Of a DNA stretch of 64,000 bases, positions 42,202 through 51,672 are shown piece after piece. Positions within the stretch are counted from its first letter, which is position 1. Every line of letters starts with the position of its first letter. A model generated the notes under the pieces. The model searched no databases. It saw only the letters and a program-made list of their open reading frames with translations, and had not been told where the DNA came from. The stretch is from contig NZ_JACDZE010000001.1 of the NCBI RefSeq assembly GCF_014042165.1, positions 1,572,595 to 1,636,594 of the forward strand, written 5' to 3'. A program made the translations under genes and the position numbers. Source of the stretch: Moheibacter lacus. Its GTDB lineage: Bacteria; Bacteroidota; Bacteroidia; Flavobacteriales; Weeksellaceae.

Positions 42202-43069
42202 ACAAACTATGATTTTCGGGTTCTTGCTGATACTTTCCATCGGCTATTCTCAAACGAAACAAACCCATACCTATGGTGTCAAAGACGGAGAAGAATTAAA
42301 ATTAGACATTTATTTTCCGGATAATTTTGATCAAAATACATCTTTTCCTACGATCGTTTGGATGCATGGTGGAGGATTTTCGGGTGGAAGTCGGGATGCG
42401 CCCGATGAAACTCAACTTTGTCAAGAAATCACCAATAGAAATTACATCGCAGTTTCGATTTCTTATCGATTGACAAGGAAAGGAACGAAAGAAGGATTTG
42501 GATGTGATTGTCCGAAAGAGGTGAAATTGGAAACTTTTCAAAAGGCATCGGAAGACTATTTGGATGCGGTTCAGTTTTTAATTCGAAACCGAGGGAAATT
42601 TAAAATTGATCCGGAAAAAGTCATCGCAGGAGGAAGTAGTGCAGGAGCAGAGGGAATTCTAAATGCGATTTTTATGAAAGAAAATTGGTTTGATTCGAAA
42701 TATGAAGATGTGAACTTTGCGGGATTGATTTCGCTAGCTGGTGCTGCAGTTCCAGAAATAAAAATCGATAAGATTAATTCTATTCCGGCGGTATTTTTTC
42801 ATGGGGCTGAAGATAAAACAGTTCCTTATGAAACCAATCCCCATCATTTTTGTGAAAAAAATAAAGCAGGTTATCTTGTTCTAAAAGGTTCCAGATCCAT
42901 TGTTGAAGAATATGAGAATCTGAATCAATCTTATTTTTTATTTACTTCATTGAATGGAAAACACGAATGGTCAGGAATTCCTTTTGAATATCTAAATCAG
43001 ATTTTTGAGTTTTTAAGATTGACGTTAGAAAAGAAAAAATTTCTGACAATTGAAATTAACATAGATTAG
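42188..43069 (+). CDS. Secreted carboxylesterase, alpha/beta-hydrolase
   Basis: 293 residues. The ATG at 42188 gives the signal peptide MHTIKQTMIFGFLLILSIGYSQ with a basic start; an ATG at 42209 would lose it. The oxyanion-hole motif WMHGGGFSGGS, the nucleophile in GGSSAGAE, an acid in GAEDKTVP and the His in GKHEW mark an HSL/BD-FAE-like esterase. A CDCP pair suggests a disulfide or metal site. It may deacylate the same glycan attacked by the GH43-like protein and sulfatase, and it ends the PUL, converging on rarA with 8 nt between them. Confidence 0.85.
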   Translation: MHTIKQTMIFGFLLILSIGYSQTKQTHTYGVKDGEELKLDIYFPDNFDQNTSFPTIVWMHGGGFSGGSRDAPDETQLCQEITNRNYIAVSISYRLTRKGTKEGFGCDCPKEVKLETFQKASEDYLDAVQFLIRNRGKFKIDPEKVIAGGSSAGAEGILNAIFMKENWFDSKYEDVNFAGLISLAGAAVPEIKIDKINSIPAVFFHGAEDKTVPYETNPHHFCEKNKAGYLVLKGSRSIVEEYENLNQSYFLFTSLNGKHEWSGIPFEYLNQIFEFLRLTLEKKKFLTIEINID

Positions 43070-43077
43070 GCACTTAT

Positions 43078-44355
43078 TCAATACCCATACTTCCCTCTCC
43101 ACTTTTTCTTGAGCGATTCTTTGTCGGCTTGCTCGCGCGAATTCATTCCGGGTTCATAAAAAGTAGTTCCTTTGATTTCTTCCGGTAGAAATTCTTGGTC
43201 GATGAAATTATTTTCGCCGGAATGCGAATATTGATAATCTTTCCCATAATCCAAATCTTTCATCAATTTCGTAGGTGCATTTCGAAGATGAAGCGGAACC
43301 GATAAATCACCAGTTTGTCGAACCAATTGTTGGGCTTTTCCGATGGCTTCATACGTCGAATTGCTTTTAGGAGAATTTGCCAAATAAACCGCACATTGAC
43401 TCAAAATAATTCTGGCTTCGGGATAGCCGATGGTATTGACTGCCTGAAAAGTATTGTTGGCAATCACCAAAGCTGTTGGATTGGCATTTCCGATGTCTTC
43501 TGATGATAATATCAACAGCCGTCTTGCGATGAACTTCAAATCTTCTCCGCCTTCCAGCATTCGTGCAAGCCAATAAACCGCAGCATTTGGATCAGAACCT
43601 CTGATGGATTTGATAAAAGCTGAAATGATGTCATAATGCATTTCGCCGGATTTATCATACATCGCCAGATTTTGTTGAATGGATTTCGTTACGGACTCAT
43701 TGGTCAAAATGATTTTATCTTTTTCAAAACTATTGATGACCAATTCCAATCCGTTCAATAATTTCCTTGCGTCACCACCGGAATAGCGAAGCAAAGCATC
43801 TGTTTCTTTTACCGTAATTTTTTTCTTTTTCAATTCATCGTCTGACTGAATTGCGTTTTGGATCAATTCTTCTAAATCCGATTTTTCCAGGGAATTCAAT
43901 GTGTAAACCTGACAACGGGAAAGCAAAGCCGGAACGACTTCAAAACTTGGGTTTTCAGTCGTAGCTCCAATCAAAACAATCCAACCTTTTTCCACTGCAC
44001 CGAGCAAACTATCTTGTTGGGATTTATTGAAGCGATGGATTTCGTCGATGAATAGAATAGGGGCGCTTTCACCTGAAAAAAGGTTCTGATTTTTGGCTTT
44101 TTCGATGACTTCACGAACTTCTTTTACGCCGGAATTGATGGCGCTGAGTTCAAAAAAGGAACGTTTTGAAAGTTCGGAAATGATTTTGGCCAATGTCGTT
44201 TTTCCGGTTCCCGGTGGTCCCCAAAAAATCATGGAAGCGATATGCCCGGACTTTAACATCATTTGGATGGGGGAGTTTTTCCCTACCAAATGGTTTTGGC
44301 TGATGAATTCATTCAGCGATTTTGGGCGTAATCGTTCTGCGAGTGGTGGAATCAT
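43078..44355 (-). CDS. rarA: Replication-associated recombination protein A
   Basis: A 425-residue AAA+ ATPase (MgsA/WHIP family) that acts at stalled replication forks with the clamp-loader and SSB. The Walker [14 protein letters not shown], Walker [17 protein letters not shown], sensor [11 protein letters not shown] and the C-terminal tetramerisation region ([20 protein letters not shown]) are clear. It is monocistronic and converges on the PUL. A short TTTC-loop terminator for the following SusD gene lies just upstream of its start. Confidence 0.95.
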   Translation of the reverse strand: MIPPLAERLRPKSLNEFISQNHLVGKNSPIQMMLKSGHIASMIFWGPPGTGKTTLAKIISELSKRSFFELSAINSGVKEVREVIEKAKNQNLFSGESAPILFIDEIHRFNKSQQDSLLGAVEKGWIVLIGATTENPSFEVVPALLSRCQVYTLNSLEKSDLEELIQNAIQSDDELKKKKITVKETDALLRYSGGDARKLLNGLELVINSFEKDKIILTNESVTKSIQQNLAMYDKSGEMHYDIISAFIKSIRGSDPNAAVYWLARMLEGGEDLKFIARRLLILSSEDIGNANPTALVIANNTFQAVNTIGYPEARIILSQCAVYLANSPKSNSTYEAIGKAQQLVRQTGDLSVPLHLRNAPTKLMKDLDYGKDYQYSHSGENNFIDQEFLPEEIKGTTFYEPGMNSREQADKESLKKKWRGKYGY

Positions 44356-44383
44356 GTTTCCAAAGTTACGGAAGAATTGGGCA

Positions 44384-44408
44384 AATAAAAACCCCGCTTT
44401 CGCAGGGT
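44384..44408 (-). terminator. Intrinsic terminator of the orphan susCD operon
   Basis: On the minus strand ACCCTGC-GAAA-GCGGGGT (plus 44391-44397 and 44402-44408) has one G:T pair and a stable GNRA-type loop, followed by TTTTTA. Confidence 0.85.
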
Positions 44409-44435
44409 TCTTATTAAATTCTATAAACGAGATGA

Positions 44436-45872
44436 TTAGTTAACGTCCCAGAATAGTTTGGTATTTAGGTCATCACCACCGATTGCAGATGCAGCGGCAT
44501 TGTAATTCTCTACATTAAGACTCGCCTCAGATAGGGGATATGTGTAACGAGTTGGAACTGGGTCACCACTCTGTGCGGCAACATTTAAAGTTGGAGCATC
44601 TAATCTTCTCCATACGTTCCAACCTTCAAAACCTCTGTTGAACATTGCCAACCAAAATTGTTTGGCCACTTTTTGTTTTGCTGTTCCAGGTGCGGATGAA
44701 TAAGCAACATCTGCTCTTCCCATATAAGTCGTAATGTCTGCTTCACTTACTTCCCAGTATTCCATAGAGGCCATAATTCCTGCATTGTAGTGAGACTCGA
44801 TCGTACCAGGTACACTTAGTCCTTTTGCTAAAGCTTCGGCCATTAAGAATTCAATTTCAGCATAATCAATCAATACGCCAGGTGTTGTCGCAGTATGTAA
44901 TTTCTCACCTAGATGGGTGTATGTGTCATAGCTATTGGATGTACCATAAATTCCACCAGAATAAACATTATCCCCTAAATTTTGATCGAAATACATTGGT
45001 CTTCTTGGGTCACTTAGTTCATTCATGTAATCAACAATGGTATTGGCTGCAAGAAAGTCTTGTCTACCACTCAGCACCAAATCATCATAAACTGGGTTTG
45101 AATAAGGCGTTGCAGATAGATAGTTGATGATAAAGCTGTCCGCGTTTGAGGTAAATACCCCTGAAGAAATTGCTTGAGAGATAGTCGTTTGAGCCAATGA
45201 AGGATTTACATCGCTTAATTGCATTCCCAAACGAAGTTTCAATGAGGCAGCTGCCTTTTTCCAAGCACTCATATTATCTCCATAAATGATGTCATCACTA
45301 CCAAATCCACCTTCTGAAGTATTGAACATATTGATGGCAGTGGAAATTCTTGTGATTAAATCTGAATAGATGGTTGCGGCATCATCATAAACAGGGAAAG
45401 TGTTATCCAATCCTTGTAATGCTTCAGTGTATGGGACATTACCAAAAGTATCTACCAAAATTTGCCAAGCATATACTTCCAAAGTTTCAATTACAGCCAA
45501 TTGGTTGTTTCTTTGCGCCTCTGTAATGTTTGCATCGTTTTGAACTTTTATTTTGGCATCTTTTAAATCGTACAATACGTCTGTGTAAAGTTCATTCCAA
45601 TGGTTTCCGTTAATATTTCGAGTATTCAAATCATAATTGGGTTCGTCCAAATATGTTGTTGTAGTAAAATACTGAGAAAAGAAGCGGAATACATTTGTAT
45701 TAACATTTGTACTTGTCATTTGGTCAAATAAACTAGTCGTTGCACTTGTGACCAAAAAACTTGCTGGAACATCAGATGGATTGTCTTGATCCACATTTAG
45801 GGAATCATAATAATCATCAGAACAGGACATAATTCCTGTAGCTATTCCTATTGCTATTATGTATTTTTTCAT
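44436..45872 (-). CDS. SusD/RagB-family nutrient-binding lipoprotein (orphan pair)
   Basis: 478 residues, lipobox Cys17 (GIMSC). It belongs to the SusD-like type 2 group: DQDNPSDVPASFLVTSATTS at the start, AQRNNQLAVIETLEVYAWQILVDTFGNVPY, NPVYDDLVLSGRQDF, and the C-terminal AKQFWLAMFNRGFEGWNVWRR. It differs from the SusD at 27929. It is the second gene of a susCD pair with no degradative enzyme nearby, so the ligand cannot be inferred and may be a peptide or a non-glycan nutrient. Confidence 0.93.
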   Translation of the reverse strand: MKKYIIAIGIATGIMSCSDDYYDSLNVDQDNPSDVPASFLVTSATTSLFDQMTSTNVNTNVFRFFSQYFTTTTYLDEPNYDLNTRNINGNHWNELYTDVLYDLKDAKIKVQNDANITEAQRNNQLAVIETLEVYAWQILVDTFGNVPYTEALQGLDNTFPVYDDAATIYSDLITRISTAINMFNTSEGGFGSDDIIYGDNMSAWKKAAASLKLRLGMQLSDVNPSLAQTTISQAISSGVFTSNADSFIINYLSATPYSNPVYDDLVLSGRQDFLAANTIVDYMNELSDPRRPMYFDQNLGDNVYSGGIYGTSNSYDTYTHLGEKLHTATTPGVLIDYAEIEFLMAEALAKGLSVPGTIESHYNAGIMASMEYWEVSEADITTYMGRADVAYSSAPGTAKQKVAKQFWLAMFNRGFEGWNVWRRLDAPTLNVAAQSGDPVPTRYTYPLSEASLNVENYNAAASAIGGDDLNTKLFWDVN

Positions 45873-45884
45873 TTGTTCTTTATT

Positions 45885-48800
45885 TTAAAATTCAACTTTT
45901 ATACTAGCTCCTATTTCACGAATTGTAGGGTATGCACCTGATTGATATCCTCTAAAGTTACCTGCACTCAATCCAGCTTCTGGGTCAGAGTAAGGAACGT
46001 TTTTGTGGATGATCCAAAGGTTTCTTCCGATTGCAGAAATGGTGAACTTTTGGATAAAAGTATTTTTTATTAAACTTTCTGGAAGATCGTAAGATAGGGT
46101 TACATTTCTCAATTTCACAAAAGAGGCATCATAAACGTGAGCTGCTCTTGGTGCACCACCGTAACCAAATGGATTGGTATCGTCAGAAGCTCCTACGCGG
46201 ATGTCATTTGTAGAGCCATCTTCTTTTACACCAGGAAGGATAACTCCACCACCATTTTCAAGACTATTTCTGATTGGATTTCCTAAATCATTTAGACCAG
46301 CGGAGAAATCATAAATACCTGTTTGGTAACCGTACCATGTATCCAATGAGAAAACATCTCCACCTTGTTGTACGTCAATCAAAAAGCTCAAGGTTAAATT
46401 TTTATAAGAAAGTCTATTTTTCAAACCTCCTGTCCATTCAGGATTGGTGTCTCCGATGATTTGACCTGCTTCAGTTAGGTAGAATCCGTCTTCACCTACT
46501 ACTTTATTTCCGTTTTCATCATAAACGTAGTTGGTTCCAACTAGTACACCCAGTGGTTGATTTAACCAAGCACCGTATTCAACTCCACCTTGGAAAGATG
46601 TCAATGGGTAATACTCACTATCCCCTGCAAGTTGTGTTACTTCACTTGTATTTTTGGCAAAGTTCGCAATGATGTCCCATGTGAAACTGTTGGATCTTAT
46701 TGGAGTTAGGGTTAAACTTGCTTCAATACCTTTGTTTCTCACACTTCCAACATTTGCCCAAGCACCTGTAGCGCCTATTGCACCTGTTGTGACTATTTGG
46801 GTCAACAAATCCTCTGTTTCATTGTCATAATAGGAAACATCAAAACTCACACGATTTTTGAACATGGCCATTTCTAAACCTAATTCATATCCACCAGTAG
46901 TTTCAGGTAATAAATTTGGATTGTTGGAAACAGCTGGATTTGATCCAGAAGAAATTGAACCAAAGGATGTGTTCAAGTTGTAAATGTTATAAACATTTAA
47001 TGGATCTAAATCATTGGCAACTTTAGCGTAATTTCCTCTTAATTTACCGAAGTTTAACCAATCACCATCTATCAGTTCAGAGAACACAAAACTTCCGGAA
47101 GCAGACCAGTATGAATAACGATTGTCATTTTTAGGTAATGCAGATGATCTGTCGGTTCTTATCGATCCCTCAACAAAGAAAGTTCTGTAAAAACCTACAC
47201 TTGCTCTTGCAAACATACCATCAACCATCTTTCTCCATCGATATTGTTGCATATCACTGGCCCCAAGTGGATTGATAGAATTGTCCAAAGTATATAGTCC
47301 TGGAACTTGTAAACCACCATTTGTTGTGCCGATAAATCCATTTCTATCAGTTACTCTTAAGTTCCATCCGGCATTTGCATCCAAATTAATGTTATCTGTA
47401 AGGTCTTTGTTGATATTTAAGATCAAATCATAGTTGTTTTCACTTACAGTTTGTTTGAAAAGAGAATATTCTCCAACATATGCGGTAGCTCCTCCAGCTG
47501 AACCTACAGCAATACGCTCTTCGCGGGTTTCATCATAGTTGTCAAATGCAAAACGCCCTAGCAAACTGATCCAGTCATTGAATTCATAATTAACTCCAAC
47601 ATTACCAAAATATCTGTTTCGATCATCAGTTTGGTAATTATTTGCTCTGTTCCAAAAATAGTTGTCAGTATAAATTGGTCTTAAATCAGTAGCAGATCTA
47701 GGATTCCAAGTGATGTTCTGGCCAGTTAGTAAAAATGCAGCTTCTTGCTGTCTCATGTCTACGTTGGTTTGCCACCACTGACGGAATGATTGCATCGGGT
47801 TATTTCCTTCGTAGCCTGTCCCAACTCTACCTTTTCCAGAGTTGTTTACATAGGAAATGTTTGCACTCACTGTTAACTCATCTGTAAAAGAGTAATCTCC
47901 ACTAAAGTCCAAAGAGTTTCTTAATAATTTGCTGTTGACCAAGTTTCCATTTTGCGTAAAGTTGGTAAAGCCTAATCGAAATGCACCTTTGTCATTCCCT
48001 CCACTAAAAGCAACGGAGTTAGTGTATGTTTCAGAAATATTCCAAATATAGTTTGGATCTTCTTGACCTGCCACCCAAGGAGAGGCTTGTCTGTAAGTTG
48101 GCAATTGTGGATAAATGGAATTCCATTGATAAATCATCAAATTTGGATCAAAAGCAGCTCCATAAGAAGCATCTTCTGTAAATGGTGTCGTTAAATCTAG
48201 TACACCATCTCCATTTACATCAGAAAGCCCAAAGTATCCATTGTCACTTGCGTAATAAGGACCATATCCAGCCCCATATTGTTTCTGGTATTTTGGTAAA
48301 GTTTCTTTATCAGCTGCACCAACAAAAACACTTGAGTTAACCTCAACTCCTATGCCCTTGTTTCTTTTACCTGATTTTGTCGTAATCATCACGACACCAT
48401 TAGCACCGCGAGAGCCATATAAGGCAGTTGCTGCAGCGCCTTTCAATACATTGACACTTTCAATGTCATTTGGATTGATGTCAGATGCAGCATTGGAATA
48501 ATCATAACCTCCACGTCCTCTTTGTTGATCTACAGGGTTATAAGTGTTGTTGTTGATCGGTGTACCATCAACTACAATCAATGCCTGGTTGTTTCCTGTA
48601 ATGGATTTGTAACCTCTGACGATGATATTGGTTGATCCACCCATCGTTCCAGATGATGTGATGTCCAATCCTGCAATTTCTCCAGATAATGCATCTGCAA
48701 AATTCGAAACTGGTGTTTTGGAAATTTCTTCCCCACTGATTTCCTGCGTCGCATAACCCAAAGATTTTTTGTCTCTTGTAATACCTAAAGCCGTTACTAC

Positions 48801-49115
48801 AGCTCCTTCTAACTCAATGGCTCCACTTTCTCTTAGTGTAGCATTGTAAATGTCACTTGCTCCAACCGTAACAGTTGAAACATCTAAACCTAATGCCTCG
48901 ATGGTTAAGACATCACCTTCATTTGCCGTTATGGAATAGTTCCCGTCCATGTCGGTAAAAACTTCTTGTCCTGAAGAAGATGTTACACTAGCGTCCGGAA
49001 CGCCAAAACCATAAGCATCAGTCACAGTACCTGTAACTGTTTTCTCTTGTGCAAATAAAATTCCTCCGAGAAGGATTCCACATAGCACAAGTAAACCTCT
49101 TAACTTTGTACTCAT
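45885..49115 (-). CDS. SusC/RagA-family TonB-dependent receptor (orphan pair)
   Basis: 1076 residues. Signal peptide (1-22), a carboxypeptidase-regulatory-like domain (about 25-95: TVTGTVTDAYGFGVPDASVT), a TonB-box-like segment near 100-107 (EGAVVTALG), a plug with ALIVVDGTPINNN and ATALYGSRGANGVVMITTKSG, and a barrel ending IGASIKVEF. Unlike the PUL SusC at 24971, it has the full N-terminal domain. It precedes the SusD gene by 12 nt. No regulator or enzyme adjoins it. Confidence 0.96.
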   Translation of the reverse strand: MSTKLRGLLVLCGILLGGILFAQEKTVTGTVTDAYGFGVPDASVTSSSGQEVFTDMDGNYSITANEGDVLTIEALGLDVSTVTVGASDIYNATLRESGAIELEGAVVTALGITRDKKSLGYATQEISGEEISKTPVSNFADALSGEIAGLDITSSGTMGGSTNIIVRGYKSITGNNQALIVVDGTPINNNTYNPVDQQRGRGGYDYSNAASDINPNDIESVNVLKGAAATALYGSRGANGVVMITTKSGKRNKGIGVEVNSSVFVGAADKETLPKYQKQYGAGYGPYYASDNGYFGLSDVNGDGVLDLTTPFTEDASYGAAFDPNLMIYQWNSIYPQLPTYRQASPWVAGQEDPNYIWNISETYTNSVAFSGGNDKGAFRLGFTNFTQNGNLVNSKLLRNSLDFSGDYSFTDELTVSANISYVNNSGKGRVGTGYEGNNPMQSFRQWWQTNVDMRQQEAAFLLTGQNITWNPRSATDLRPIYTDNYFWNRANNYQTDDRNRYFGNVGVNYEFNDWISLLGRFAFDNYDETREERIAVGSAGGATAYVGEYSLFKQTVSENNYDLILNINKDLTDNINLDANAGWNLRVTDRNGFIGTTNGGLQVPGLYTLDNSINPLGASDMQQYRWRKMVDGMFARASVGFYRTFFVEGSIRTDRSSALPKNDNRYSYWSASGSFVFSELIDGDWLNFGKLRGNYAKVANDLDPLNVYNIYNLNTSFGSISSGSNPAVSNNPNLLPETTGGYELGLEMAMFKNRVSFDVSYYDNETEDLLTQIVTTGAIGATGAWANVGSVRNKGIEASLTLTPIRSNSFTWDIIANFAKNTSEVTQLAGDSEYYPLTSFQGGVEYGAWLNQPLGVLVGTNYVYDENGNKVVGEDGFYLTEAGQIIGDTNPEWTGGLKNRLSYKNLTLSFLIDVQQGGDVFSLDTWYGYQTGIYDFSAGLNDLGNPIRNSLENGGGVILPGVKEDGSTNDIRVGASDDTNPFGYGGAPRAAHVYDASFVKLRNVTLSYDLPESLIKNTFIQKFTISAIGRNLWIIHKNVPYSDPEAGLSAGNFRGYQSGAYPTIREIGASIKVEF

Positions 49116-49206
49116 TTGTTAAAGAATTTAATGTTTTATAAGGCTAATTTAACAATTATTTAATTAAACGGTAAAAAAAATCGTTGTTAAAGTTTGAAAT
49201 ATTCCT

Positions 49207-49803
49207 ATGAAGAATCAATTTATCGAAGCCATTTTAGAAGCAGGATGCGATGAAGCAGGACGTGGGTGTTTGGCAGGTCCGGTTTTTGCTGCAGCAGTAA
49301 TTTTGGGAGAATCATTTGACAATCAATTTGTTAATGACTCCAAACAATTGACCATGAAAAATAGGAAAGAATTAAGGTTGTATATCGAACAAAATGCGCT
49401 TGCATTTTCTGTGGCATTTGTAGAACCAAAGCAAATTGATGAAATCAATATTCTAAATGCCAGTATTCTCGCCATGCATTTGGCTTTAGAAGGATTGAAA
49501 ATTCAACCGGAACATATCATCGTAGATGGAAACCGTTTTAAACCTTATCAGAATATCCCGCACCAATGCATCGTAAAAGGTGATGCGAAATACAGAAATA
49601 TCGCTGCAGCTTCTATTTTAGCCAAAACCTATCGAGATGAATTCATGGAAGAACTTCATGAAGAATTTCCGGTTTACAATTGGAAGAAAAACAAAGGATA
49701 TCCCACTATGGTACACAGGGAGGCTATAAAAGAATACGGAATTACGGAACATCACAGAAAATCATTTAAACTCTTACCGACTCAATTGAGTTTGGATTTA
49801 TAA
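49207..49803 (+). CDS. rnhB: Ribonuclease HII
   Basis: A 198-residue endonuclease that removes ribonucleotides from DNA. The catalytic acids are Asp15 and Glu16 in CDEAGRG, with the further acids in HIIVDGNRF and [13 protein letters not shown]. The family C-terminal region [26 protein letters not shown] is complete. It is transcribed alone and divergent from the orphan susC, with 91 nt between the starts. Confidence 0.95.
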   Translation: MKNQFIEAILEAGCDEAGRGCLAGPVFAAAVILGESFDNQFVNDSKQLTMKNRKELRLYIEQNALAFSVAFVEPKQIDEINILNASILAMHLALEGLKIQPEHIIVDGNRFKPYQNIPHQCIVKGDAKYRNIAAASILAKTYRDEFMEELHEEFPVYNWKKNKGYPTMVHREAIKEYGITEHHRKSFKLLPTQLSLDL

Positions 49804-49851
49804 ATTAAGAAGTGCATTATTAGGCCCTGATTTAATAATTTAAACAAGAAA

Positions 49852-49975
49852 AAACTCTATAGGAGTTTTATGTTGGTAGCCTTGGGCATTGCCCAAGGTA
49901 ATTTGAATTTGTATTATAAACATATTGGCGTATATTTTTGATGTGGAACCATCAAAAATCATGACAAAATTCTAA
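49852..49975. repeat. REP-like intergenic element C
   Basis: Same order of hairpins as element A: AACTCTATAGGAGTT (49853-49867), a perfect CCTTGGGC-ATT-GCCCAAGG (49880-49898), then a hairpin with 10-bp arms ATTTTTGATG/CATCAAAAAT (49934-49943, 49950-49959). A 24-base stretch from 49951 is identical to element A. It fills the 196-nt gap between rnhB and coaD. No gene. Confidence 0.65.
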
Positions 49976-49999
49976 TTTAAGGATGCACCACGGGTTAAA

Positions 50000-50461
50000 T
50001 CAGATGCGAACTTCTTTCGGAACCAGAATTTCATAATTACCTCCGTTTCTTAAAACATCCCGGACGATGCTCGAACTGATGTAGGATTTTCCGGAAGAGG
50101 TTAATAAAAATACGGTTTCGATGTCTTTTTTTGTAATCGCCCTATTGGTGTGTGCGATGGCTTTTTCAAACTCAAAGTCTGCGGGGTTTCGCAAGCCTCT
50201 CAAAATGAAATTCGCACCCATTTTCTTACAATAATCCACAGTCAGACCTTCATAAATGTCAACTCGGACATTTGGAAAGGGTTTGAAGGAGTCTTCGAGC
50301 CATTTTTTTCGTTGTTCCAATGAAAACATATAGTTTTTTTGTGCATTTTGACCAATTGCTACGATGATCTGATCAAAAAGCGGAACAGCTCTTTCAACGA
50401 TATCGTAATGTCCTAAAGTAATCGGGTCAAAAGATCCCGGGAAAACGGCTATTCGTTCCAT
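50000..50461 (-). CDS. coaD: Phosphopantetheine adenylyltransferase
   Basis: A 153-residue enzyme for the fourth step of CoA synthesis (4'-phosphopantetheine + ATP to dephospho-CoA). The nucleotidyltransferase motif GSFDPITLGH (His18) and the C-terminal ISSSIVRD are in place. The length is normal. It overlaps the end of ddl by 13 nt and is in one operon with it. Confidence 0.96.
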   Translation of the reverse strand: MERIAVFPGSFDPITLGHYDIVERAVPLFDQIIVAIGQNAQKNYMFSLEQRKKWLEDSFKPFPNVRVDIYEGLTVDYCKKMGANFILRGLRNPADFEFEKAIAHTNRAITKKDIETVFLLTSSGKSYISSSIVRDVLRNGGNYEILVPKEVRI

Positions 50462-51438
50462 AAATTTTTACGGTTAAGTGCAATTTCTATTTCGCTGTCA
50501 AATAAATCTTCTAATTCAAGTCCTGCATGTCGGGCTTGTTGCGGAAAAATACTTGCCGGTGAAAACCCCGGAAGCGTATTCATTTCCAAAAAATGAGGAA
50601 TTCCGTTAACGATGATGAATTCAGAACGGGAAATTCCGGTCATTTGCAAACTTTCGTAGGCTTTTGCGGCAATTTCCTCGATTTGCTTTGTGGTAACAGC
50701 ATCCAATCTGGCTGGTGTGATCTCCTCAGAAGCGCCTTCATATTTGGCTTCGTAATCAAAAAATTCATTGTGACTCACGATTTCTGTAATGCCGACAACT
50801 TTGGTTTTGTTTTGGTGCCGGATCACGCCGACCGAAACTTCCATGCCATCTAAAAAGGATTCGACCAATACTTCTTTATCTTCTTTAAAAGCTTTTTTTA
50901 ATGCCGGTTCAAATTCTTCGATGGTTTTTACTTTTGAAATCCCCAAACTCGATCCAGATTGGTTGGGTTTTACAAAACAAGGTAGTCCGACTGTTTTTAT
51001 GATTTCATCTATAAAATAAGGTGTATTTTCATTTATGTAGACCGATTTGGCATGCGGAATTCCATATTTTTCCAAAACGGCGATACAGTCTTTTTTGTTG
51101 AATGTCAGCGCAGACTGATAAAAATTACAACCGGTATAAGGAAGTCCGATCAATTCCCAATAAGCCTGCATGTAACCATCTTCGCCGGGCGTTCCATGGA
51201 TGATATTGACAACGCAATCAAAATTTACTTTTTCTCCTTCTCTTGTAAAACTGAAATCTTTTTTGTCAATCAGAAACTTTTCACCATCGATTTCAGCATA
51301 CCATCCTTCTTTTAATATTCTAACCCGGGTTTTTTTGTACTTTTCAGGATTCAGACTTTGGTAAACCAACTCGCAACTTTTAAGAGAAACGATCCATTCG
51401 TCTGAATATCCACCAGCTACAACCGCAACATTTAACAT
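50449..51438 (-). CDS. ddl: D-alanine--D-alanine ligase
   Basis: A 329-residue ATP-grasp ligase that makes D-Ala-D-Ala for peptidoglycan. GTPGEDGYMQAYWELIGLPYTG, the ATP-binding KPNQSGSSLGISKV, the VLVESFLDGMEVSVGVI motif and the C-terminal FLEMNTLPGFSPASIFP (metal Glu and Asn) are present. It shares a promoter region of 234 nt with the divergent PASTA protein gene, so two cell-wall genes face each other. Confidence 0.97.
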   Translation of the reverse strand: MLNVAVVAGGYSDEWIVSLKSCELVYQSLNPEKYKKTRVRILKEGWYAEIDGEKFLIDKKDFSFTREGEKVNFDCVVNIIHGTPGEDGYMQAYWELIGLPYTGCNFYQSALTFNKKDCIAVLEKYGIPHAKSVYINENTPYFIDEIIKTVGLPCFVKPNQSGSSLGISKVKTIEEFEPALKKAFKEDKEVLVESFLDGMEVSVGVIRHQNKTKVVGITEIVSHNEFFDYEAKYEGASEEITPARLDAVTTKQIEEIAAKAYESLQMTGISRSEFIIVNGIPHFLEMNTLPGFSPASIFPQQARHAGLELEDLFDSEIEIALNRKNLWNE

Positions 51439-51457
51439 AAATTAAAACTTAAGAATT

Positions 51458-51465
51458 CAAAGATA
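51458..51465 (-). promoter_or_regulatory. Candidate -7 element of the ddl-coaD operon
   Basis: TATCTTTG on the minus strand matches TAnnTTTG exactly, 19 nt before the ddl start. No -33 element was identified. Confidence 0.4.
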
Positions 51466-51601
51466 AGTTGAAATTGGAAAACTGAAACCAGAATTTTTTT
51501 TTTCTAAAACAGAAATAGGGCGGTTGAGGGATTTCAAATATAATTTGGAACAATTTTTTCTAATTGAAATCCGTTCCGGTAAGAGGGATTAAAAAAATAT
51601 G

Positions 51602-51609
51602 TAAGTTTG
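51602..51609 (+). promoter_or_regulatory. Candidate -7 element of the PASTA gene
   Basis: TAAGTTTG matches TAnnTTTG exactly, 63 nt before the GTG start. No -33 at the expected spacing. Confidence 0.4.
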
Positions 51610-51672
51610 TGACTTGAATTTGTAATAGAAATCCATTTGATTTTACAAATTAATTTATAAAAAAAGAACCGC

